Of a stretch of 64,000 nucleotides of DNA, positions 57,819-64,000 are shown piece after piece. A program made the translations under genes and the position numbers. Source of the stretch: JAFIHK01 sp041441455. GTDB taxonomy: Bacteria; Bacteroidota; Bacteroidia; Bacteroidales; UBA932. Each line of letters opens with the position of its first letter. The stretch's first letter is position 1. The stretch is taken from assembly GCA_041441455.1 (NCBI GenBank), contig JASDTB010000038.1:18862-82861 (forward strand), written 5' to 3'. Below the pieces are notes generated by a model that was not told where the DNA came from, did not search any database, and saw nothing but the letters and a program-made list of their open reading frames with translations.

Positions 57819-59357
57819 CTATTTCATTGTTCCCGAAGGAAATGTACTCATTGTAAGCCGCTTTTCGGCTTTAAATACTTGATCAGAGGATTTTTTAAAT
57901 CCTCTGGTTTTGATTAATACAGATCCCATATCTTCAACAATAACCAGATAACCATCCTTCTCTACTGTCTTAAGCGGGTCAAATGGTTTTGACTGAGCAT
58001 TCACTTGTAAATTTTCAATTCCGAATGGCTTAGAGCATACAAATGTCTCAGGAAGTTCAAGAATTTTATTAGCGTTTTCGGCATTGATAAAATAGTCGTC
58101 GAACAATAAACATTTTGTACCATCGGCAAGGTAATAGATAAATCGAAGATAGCAGGCTCTATTGACTCTTACAAACACCTTCATCTCTTCGTTCTCCTCA
58201 AAAATCAGATTATCATCTCCTTTATTAGTCCATAGTTCTAGCTTCAATCCTCCTGCAACTACTTCATCTTTGGCAAAAGCTTTGTTTCTTTCGCCGGCTT
58301 GAGTAAAGTTTTCTGGCAATAGTGTAATATCGTTTTCTTGTAGGTAATTTTTAGACACTAATGCTTCGGCACTTGCCATCACCCTATTTGTTTTGACATC
58401 TTTTAGAGTATAGATAAGTCTTACAGCATCACCATCATTCCAGTAGTTTCCAACTAAAATTGCATTATAGCGATCATCGTTATTCGATGTAACATTGGAT
58501 GCAACCGACAATTTTGAAGCAAGTTTATTTTCTACAGAGTTTCTAACTCTAACAGAAAATTCACTACTCATTTTAGAATCTTCATAGACAGGAGCAAATA
58601 CTTTAATTATCGGACTCTTATCCTTTAGTTGTGAATTCAGAACCTCAGCTATTAAAAAACAGGCTTCATCAATTGTAGATGCCTTTCCCCCAAGAATCTC
58701 TTTAATTCCTTTACGAGCCGTCTGCTCTAATGATATTAGTTCCTTATTGAAATTATGTCTTCTGAGTCCTGTAATCACACTATTTAGCTCTTCTATCTCC
58801 CTTAATAAAGGAAGACATTCATAATATGAAGTTAACGCAGCCTCCTTTTTGCCAGAAGCCTTATATGACTCCGCTTCTCCAAGTAGATTCTCCACTTTTG
58901 TCTGCTTAGTAGAGAGTGCTGATTTTAAGTGTTCCGATAGCCTCTCTATTTCAACAACAGCCATTGCGTGAACTTCATCATTTTTATCATCAAACCAAGT
59001 TTCGGTAATCAATCCAACAAGTTCTGTTTTAGAAAAAGAGGCTGTCTTTTGGCTTAATGTCTGGCTAACCGATTTTTCTGTTTCAACTGTAGATAATACC
59101 GAGGTACTTTGGACTGTGACAATAATCGATTCAATAATATCAGACTTTGCGTATCCAATTAAAATATTGAATTGATCTTGTAATGACTTTTTCTTATCAT
59201 ATTTTTCGGAGTAATATCCTACAATGTAATTAGATGGTGGATAGAGAAAATCTCTCTCCCCCGCCTGAGTCCATGCAGGTCGTTGTCCGTATGCCACAAT
59301 AGATGTGGCACACAGACATACTGCCGTCAAAATGAATGAGATTATTCTCTTAAACAT
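57819..59357 (-). CDS. Exported protein with LPP20-like N-domain and DUF4384
   Basis: A 512-residue periplasmic or surface protein. A signal peptide (ending SIVAYGQ) is followed by an LPP20/FlgT-like region (RPAWTQAGERDFLYPPSNYIVGYY, about residues 25-150), a helical repeat-like segment (about 150-230), a beta-rich middle domain, and a C-terminal DUF4384 (ELWTNKGDDNLIFEENEE, MKVFVRVNRACYLRFIYYLADG, about 385-470). DUF4384 is often found with caspase-like or CsgG-like proteins. The ATG at 59357 (MFKRIISF) starts the signal peptide and lies four bases after the upstream gene, so it is co-transcribed with the propeller-like and WD40-caspase genes. Confidence 0.85.
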   Translation of the reverse strand: MFKRIISFILTAVCLCATSIVAYGQRPAWTQAGERDFLYPPSNYIVGYYSEKYDKKKSLQDQFNILIGYAKSDIIESIIVTVQSTSVLSTVETEKSVSQTLSQKTASFSKTELVGLITETWFDDKNDEVHAMAVVEIERLSEHLKSALSTKQTKVENLLGEAESYKASGKKEAALTSYYECLPLLREIEELNSVITGLRRHNFNKELISLEQTARKGIKEILGGKASTIDEACFLIAEVLNSQLKDKSPIIKVFAPVYEDSKMSSEFSVRVRNSVENKLASKLSVASNVTSNNDDRYNAILVGNYWNDGDAVRLIYTLKDVKTNRVMASAEALVSKNYLQENDITLLPENFTQAGERNKAFAKDEVVAGGLKLELWTNKGDDNLIFEENEEMKVFVRVNRACYLRFIYYLADGTKCLLFDDYFINAENANKILELPETFVCSKPFGIENLQVNAQSKPFDPLKTVEKDGYLVIVEDMGSVLIKTRGFKKSSDQVFKAEKRLTMSTFPSGTMK

Positions 59358-59361
59358 TTTT

Positions 59362-61086
59362 TTACATTTTAATAGTCTCTTTGAACATATGTAATTCACC
59401 TGATTTACTCTTGTCCTCTTTGCACATGAAATAAATCACCATCATTCCATCTGCACCAGGAGTTAATCCAACCGAATCCACTTTTCTCTTCTTCTCTTTT
59501 TTACCATCTGCTGCTGGGATATATCCGATTCTCTCTACAAGAAGTTGGTGTTGTTTTTTCTCTTCACCCTTTTTAATCCATATTGTTCCTATATATTCAT
59601 CTTTAGCATTAGCACAGTTTGAAATTAGAACTTCATTATCAGAGTCTTTTGCCTTTACAGTGAATGCATAATCCATATATCCATATTCGTTTATCAGTTT
59701 GGCAAGTTTCAAACCTCCTAAATACATGTATGGATTATAAATGAATACTTTAGTGTAGTCCTTTTCAACTTTAGAGACCTCTTCTAGTTGACCGTCAGAT
59801 GCAAAATTTAAGATTAAAAAGTCTTGAGCATTGATTGTAATTGGAGCCTCGTTGTTTGTCGGCTCACCAATATAACGTCCTGATATTAATGCCTCTAAGT
59901 AAGTTGCATTATTTGCTCCATCTGCTATATATTTTGCATTATCATTCACAAGCGAAAGTAAGCTAGCAGCACTGCTAAGAAGCTTTCTAGCAGCAGAAAC
60001 GCTGAACGTTTCAGCTATTAACTGATATCCCCCATCTTCTGTTAATGCAATTTTGTGAATATAAACTTTATTCTTACCAGAAATTGACAACTGGGTTTTA
60101 GCAAGTTGCTTCTGCACACCCTCTTTCCATGACACTTTATTGTACACTAGCTCATCTCCAGCTGGTGATAGTTTTTTAATAAACACGCCATCGGAGTTGC
60201 TCTCTTTCATTTTTTGGCCTTCATAATATTCACCAGCAACTACTATGTTGTTCTCCTTATCAATAATCAATTGATTTGGAACTGATAAGAAATTTTTGTC
60301 GTACAGAGGAGATTTAAATAACAGATCTCCATTGTTTTGATCATAGCAAACTAAACTAGGCTCTAATGCTTCTGAACTCGAAAACTTAACATTTTTTGCA
60401 GTTCTTTGAACTAAAATCAATTTTCCCTTGTCGGAAATTGCTGCCTCAACGATAATATATCCATTTGATTCTGGCATGATATCTTTCTTCCACTGCTCTT
60501 GAAATGCAGAGTCATATTTATAGATTGTATAGCCAGTTTGTTTGTCTTCCTTAACTTGACTAACCAAATAGAAGCCTTTATCATCTACACACGGAACTAA
60601 ATCGGAAGTATTAAATTCGGCAGAATAATTGATGCTTTTATCAGAAATTGGATCCCCGTTGATATTGAGTGTAAAAATTCTCATTTTACCGGCCTCATCA
60701 TAAACAGTAAAAGCCACATATGCTCCATTATAAGATGCTGAGCCTACTCCTGATTTTTCTGAGGAAGGAACATCAAAAGTTTTCAGTGCTTTAAGTTCAG
60801 TGTCAAAAAGCATGAATTTAAGATCTTTTTCTGTTTTAAAGTAGGCGTAATGTCCAACACAAGCTCTGGTTTGTGGATCAAGAATAGACTTTATTCCTCT
60901 GAATCCTGCTTTATAAACACCACCAATTACAACCTCTTCGGGGTGAAATTTTATAGTGTCTTTAGTGATAAGAGCATTTGCCATTTGTTGCTGCTGCTCC
61001 TTATCTTTCTTTTTGTTTTGCGCCAATCCCTGGGATGCCGAAAATATCAAGCATACAATCAGGAATAGTAAATTAAGTTTTTTCAT
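59362..61086 (-). CDS. Exported propeller-like protein of unknown function
   Basis: A 574-residue protein with a signal peptide (residues 1-22, ending SQGLAQ) and a short Lys/Gln-rich segment. The remainder is beta-rich with recurrent blade-like units (for example GSASYNGAYVAFTVYDEAGK, VPCVDDKGFYLVSQV, IIDKENNIVVAGEYY), suggesting a beta-propeller, but no named family is recognised. It sits between the WD40-caspase gene (20 bases upstream) and the DUF4384 gene (4 bases downstream). It may be a substrate, sensor or partner of the caspase protein. Confidence 0.78.
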   Translation of the reverse strand: MKKLNLLFLIVCLIFSASQGLAQNKKKDKEQQQQMANALITKDTIKFHPEEVVIGGVYKAGFRGIKSILDPQTRACVGHYAYFKTEKDLKFMLFDTELKALKTFDVPSSEKSGVGSASYNGAYVAFTVYDEAGKMRIFTLNINGDPISDKSINYSAEFNTSDLVPCVDDKGFYLVSQVKEDKQTGYTIYKYDSAFQEQWKKDIMPESNGYIIVEAAISDKGKLILVQRTAKNVKFSSSEALEPSLVCYDQNNGDLLFKSPLYDKNFLSVPNQLIIDKENNIVVAGEYYEGQKMKESNSDGVFIKKLSPAGDELVYNKVSWKEGVQKQLAKTQLSISGKNKVYIHKIALTEDGGYQLIAETFSVSAARKLLSSAASLLSLVNDNAKYIADGANNATYLEALISGRYIGEPTNNEAPITINAQDFLILNFASDGQLEEVSKVEKDYTKVFIYNPYMYLGGLKLAKLINEYGYMDYAFTVKAKDSDNEVLISNCANAKDEYIGTIWIKKGEEKKQHQLLVERIGYIPAADGKKEKKRKVDSVGLTPGADGMMVIYFMCKEDKSKSGELHMFKETIKM

Positions 61087-61106
61087 AGCTAGTTTAGGTT
61101 TGGGGA

Positions 61107-64000
61107 TTATAATATTTTAAAATTGGAATCTAGATTTTCTGTTCTAGATGTAGGGTTTTGTTTTCCACCAGTGAGCTTTTGGACTCGTCTCGAAGTATAT
61201 TCTTTAAGCTCACTTACCGTAACAGATCCATCTTTGTTTAGATCTGCCTTTTTTGTCTCTATTCCTTCGATTATACTGTATGTAAATACTCCGTTATTCC
61301 ACTGCGACGATTCTAAAGCATACTCAGCACCTCCTGCCGAACTGATCACCGTAGCACCAGTACCTCTTCTTAAGTCTGCAAATAGCTCTTTCATTACCTC
61401 AAATGCACTACTGACTGACAATGAAAAACTACCAGCCGTCTTGAATCCTCTCGATTTAACCTTTATTCCAGCATCTTCAGAAGACTCTTTGTCAGTAGCA
61501 ATCGTCGTATTTTGTGTAGCCGAAGAATCTTCATCAACCTCTCCACTATGGCAGGCATCAATTAGCAGGGTCTTCTTACGTGATTTGATTCCATCAAGAA
61601 GCATCTCAAGTTCATCGTATGGGAGACCTTTAAGAGCTGGATTAGTAAAATCAGTATCGTAAGTAGCTAGATAGTAGTTAAAATCCTTGTCTAACAGACC
61701 ATGACTAGCAACAAATACCATAACATAATCATCTTCATTTGACTGTTGTAAAAAAGATTTAGTCTTGATAATATTCTCCCTAGTGGCTTGTTCGTCGGAA
61801 ATATTCATTGTTTTGATCTCTGCAAATGACTCTTTATGTTTTTCAAAAAGCGAAATCATATCGCGTGCATCTTTTGCTGAGTAGTCTAGATTTCTTTGTG
61901 GATCTTTAAATTTTGACACTCCTACTGTTAGAATAAACAATCGATCTTTTTGAGGAACTGGATTTTTATAGTAGATGAACTTAGTAGCTTTAAGCGACTC
62001 TCCACCAGATGCATTCAGTAGCGATACTTGAATTTTATTCACACCTTCGCTGAGTCGTAATGGCAACTTTAAGTTCACTTTTGTAGAAGGGTTTGTTGCT
62101 AAATCGAATCCTTTTATACCATAAACAGGGACATCATTCACCCAGAGATTCAACTTGCTCAAATTTTCCGACTCGTCCGATCCTTGGATCTCAATCTCAA
62201 TGTCTTTGGTAGAAGAGTTATACTGTAATTTCTCCTCATTTGCTATTGAAACAACAGGAATATGAAAATCGGCTTTAAGTCTCTCTTGAGAAAATCCCAT
62301 CTTCTTAAGTCTCTTTATATAAGCCTCTTTATATATTGCCACCAATCGTTTATCTATTTTTGGGAGTACAGATGCTACAATATCGGGCCGATTAAGTCTG
62401 AGGTCGAACTGCTCGAATAGGTAGACATTGTTGTTCATCAAAAAATGTAAATTTTTAATTCCATCTCTTGTACATGTGTAGAAGTTTTCTGGAGTGAATA
62501 CTACATGCTCTTTGCCTTGACTAAACAGAGCCAGAGAGAAAATTGGGTCACCAGCAGGAGTGTAAAATGAACATAGACCATCTGTAGAGGCAGTGACTAA
62601 GATTCCTTCGGGATTAATAAATCCTGCCGAGGTAACAGCCCTTGTGTGCCTATCTATCTTTTTAATCGGCATCAGTGTTGCTAGATCCCACAGAATTGCA
62701 CTGTTATCTGCTGAAGTACTGATTAATTTTTTCGAATCAGACGAAAATATTGATGATAGCGTTGGCTTTGTATGTCCAGATAAAATTTTTGGGATCATAT
62801 CAGTTCCCCAAAGAATCAACTCTTGAGTTGTTGATTTAGAATTATTTTTATCGCCTCCTGATGTAGCAATCAGCGTATTATCTGGGGATACTGCTATGTG
62901 GTTCACCGGCTGATTTACACTATATGACTTAATCAAAGTACCAGTTAACACATCCCACTCCTTTAGAGTCTTATCAGCTCCAGCTGAATAGATTTTCTTT
63001 CCATCAGCAGAAAAGGCAACACAGTTAATAGCATTAATATGACCCACCATCTTAAATTTTTGGACAGAGTCAGTCAAAGAGTATATAATTACAGAGTTAT
63101 CCTTTGCAGCAACTGCTAATAATGTAGATGACGGATCGGTATCTACTTTATTAATATAAGAGGTAGAGACAGTATATTTTTTTGCTTTTGAATATCTTAC
63201 ACTAAATGCAATTACATCTTTAGATGCCTCTGGCACCAAGAACAATGTTCTTGACGATTCATGCCACGAGATGTCAGATGTTTTAAAGAGTGGGGTTCCA
63301 TCTTCATTTCTCATAAATGGACTAAACTTACCATCTCTTATATCAAACTTTACAATTGCTCCACTCTCTAACAAATAGAAGATAACATTTCCCTTTTCGG
63401 CTATAACAAACTCAGATATAGACTCTACTGGAGCTTTTGAAAACATCGGAATCTGTAAAAAAGCATCAGTATTCCATAATTTCACATCTTTATCTTTACC
63501 AACCGAAACAACATAATTATTGTCTTTGACAAAGATTGCTTTTGAAACCATTCCTTGATGAGCATTCTTAATTACACCTACATCATTGCCACTCTCTAAG
63601 TCCTTTAAGACTATATCTTTGCCCCTGCAAATTACTGCCTTTTTAGAATCTCCTGATGTAGAAATAAAGGCAGAGCTTGCATTGAAGGTTGTCTTTATAG
63701 ATTTAGTAGAAATATCCCATACTTGAAGATTATTACCTCCCGCGAAGAAACTAGCACCATCGTTTGAAACTAATACCTGATTAATGTCAGCAGGTGTATT
63801 TTTAAACGTCTCTTCACGGGACCCAGATATGGTATTCCATAACGAGATGTTTTGATCACCAACGTTTGAGAGTCTTTTTCCAGCTGTAATAATAAATTTA
63901 TCACCCATTGCGAACCTTGCTGTCCTTACAAACTCATTAGAGGAAAGGTCTGGAGATTTTAGAAGCAAGCCTTTTTCCCAGTCATAAACTTGTACTTTTG
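61107..64000 (-). CDS. WD40-repeat caspase-like (peptidase C14) protein, N-terminus beyond window
   Basis: About 964 codons are visible; the frame is open to the right edge (KVQVYDWEKG upstream of 63968), so the true start is outside. The first 480 or so residues form WD40 repeats (units ending LWNT, VWDI, EWDV, LWDL). A linker with an Ig-like domain (about 580-670) precedes a caspase-fold domain: LFILTVGVSKFKDPQRNLDYSAKDA split around residues 677-702, catalytic His in VASHG (61701-61703) and Cys in DACHSG (61551-61553). After it comes an EF-hand-like loop, DLNKDGSVTVSE (61209-61244), with every calcium-ligand position filled. Specificity, probably Arg/Lys or Asp, cannot be told. It heads a three-gene operon with two exported proteins. 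Confidence 0.93.
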   Translation of the reverse strand, partial: KVQVYDWEKGLLLKSPDLSSNEFVRTARFAMGDKFIITAGKRLSNVGDQNISLWNTISGSREETFKNTPADINQVLVSNDGASFFAGGNNLQVWDISTKSIKTTFNASSAFISTSGDSKKAVICRGKDIVLKDLESGNDVGVIKNAHQGMVSKAIFVKDNNYVVSVGKDKDVKLWNTDAFLQIPMFSKAPVESISEFVIAEKGNVIFYLLESGAIVKFDIRDGKFSPFMRNEDGTPLFKTSDISWHESSRTLFLVPEASKDVIAFSVRYSKAKKYTVSTSYINKVDTDPSSTLLAVAAKDNSVIIYSLTDSVQKFKMVGHINAINCVAFSADGKKIYSAGADKTLKEWDVLTGTLIKSYSVNQPVNHIAVSPDNTLIATSGGDKNNSKSTTQELILWGTDMIPKILSGHTKPTLSSIFSSDSKKLISTSADNSAILWDLATLMPIKKIDRHTRAVTSAGFINPEGILVTASTDGLCSFYTPAGDPIFSLALFSQGKEHVVFTPENFYTCTRDGIKNLHFLMNNNVYLFEQFDLRLNRPDIVASVLPKIDKRLVAIYKEAYIKRLKKMGFSQERLKADFHIPVVSIANEEKLQYNSSTKDIEIEIQGSDESENLSKLNLWVNDVPVYGIKGFDLATNPSTKVNLKLPLRLSEGVNKIQVSLLNASGGESLKATKFIYYKNPVPQKDRLFILTVGVSKFKDPQRNLDYSAKDARDMISLFEKHKESFAEIKTMNISDEQATRENIIKTKSFLQQSNEDDYVMVFVASHGLLDKDFNYYLATYDTDFTNPALKGLPYDELEMLLDGIKSRKKTLLIDACHSGEVDEDSSATQNTTIATDKESSEDAGIKVKSRGFKTAGSFSLSVSSAFEVMKELFADLRRGTGATVISSAGGAEYALESSQWNNGVFTYSIIEGIETKKADLNKDGSVTVSELKEYTSRRVQKLTGGKQNPTSRTENLDSNFKIL

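Noticed and set aside
61123..61662. 179-codon plus-strand ORF opposite the caspase domain
   Set aside because: It is a shadow of the strongly supported caspase domain, with no start signal or recognisable motif.
1..64000. CRISPR array, insertion sequences, prophage, rRNA or tRNA genes
   Set aside because: No regularly spaced repeats, transposase, phage structural genes or tRNA/rRNA-like sequences were seen on either strand.

Overview
The window is chromosomal DNA from a member of the Bacteroidota, most likely order Bacteroidales. The evidence is the promoter style (many -7 boxes of the form TAnnTTTG, a few with a TTTG or TTG -33 box), the near absence of Shine-Dalgarno sequences except at a few genes, and lineage-typical genes: eukaryote-like IleRS, DUF4783, DUF5683, a helix-hairpin-helix/beta-barrel protein and the rpsU-xer-hpf cluster. 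No rRNA, tRNA, insertion sequence, prophage or CRISPR array was seen. Genus cannot be fixed from the sequence alone. The gene layout is compact; several convergent pairs share their stop codons.

Layout. 1-2261: 5' part of ileS (minus), divergent from cvpA. 2926-5633: a small peptide-export locus made of a structured leader, a C39-peptidase ABC exporter split by an in-frame TGA, and two adjacent double-glycine leader peptides. It is followed by tolC- and hlyD-like genes and tsaB. 9076-11700: an exported Sel1-repeat protein with a DnaJ-like zinc motif and a TlpA-like lipoprotein without redox cysteines. 11795-26438 (minus): HIT protein, greA with a terminator-like hairpin in its leader, a small membrane protein, ribF, and a storage alpha-glucan operon (fused glycogen synthase/phosphorylase, GH57, GT4, debranching enzyme, branching enzyme) behind xseA-xseB.

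26512-30512 (plus): engB, prs, nadE, a small Cys-rich membrane protein and der. 30542-37240: a very large NtrY-like kinase, rlmH, a DUF4783 protein, and an NtrC-like regulator without a DNA-binding domain, co-directional with ppx. 37304-46199: cmk, ispH and a short priA, then a diacylglycerol-kinase-like gene on the other strand, parA, parB, DUF5683 and mltD. 46196-53952: HHH/beta-barrel protein, purE, hpt, adk, obg, PAP2, lplA, hpf and a Xer recombinase. 54031-57818: rpsU, hutU, a lipocalin and a ferredoxin-like redox protein behind a palindromic operator.

57819-64000 (minus): an exported DUF4384 protein, an exported propeller-like protein and the C-terminal part of a WD40-caspase (peptidase C14) protein. 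Most of the window is housekeeping. The parts most likely to hold undescribed biology are the two-peptide double-glycine export locus, the WD40-caspase operon, the greA leader, and the Shine-Dalgarno sequences at rpsU and hpf.
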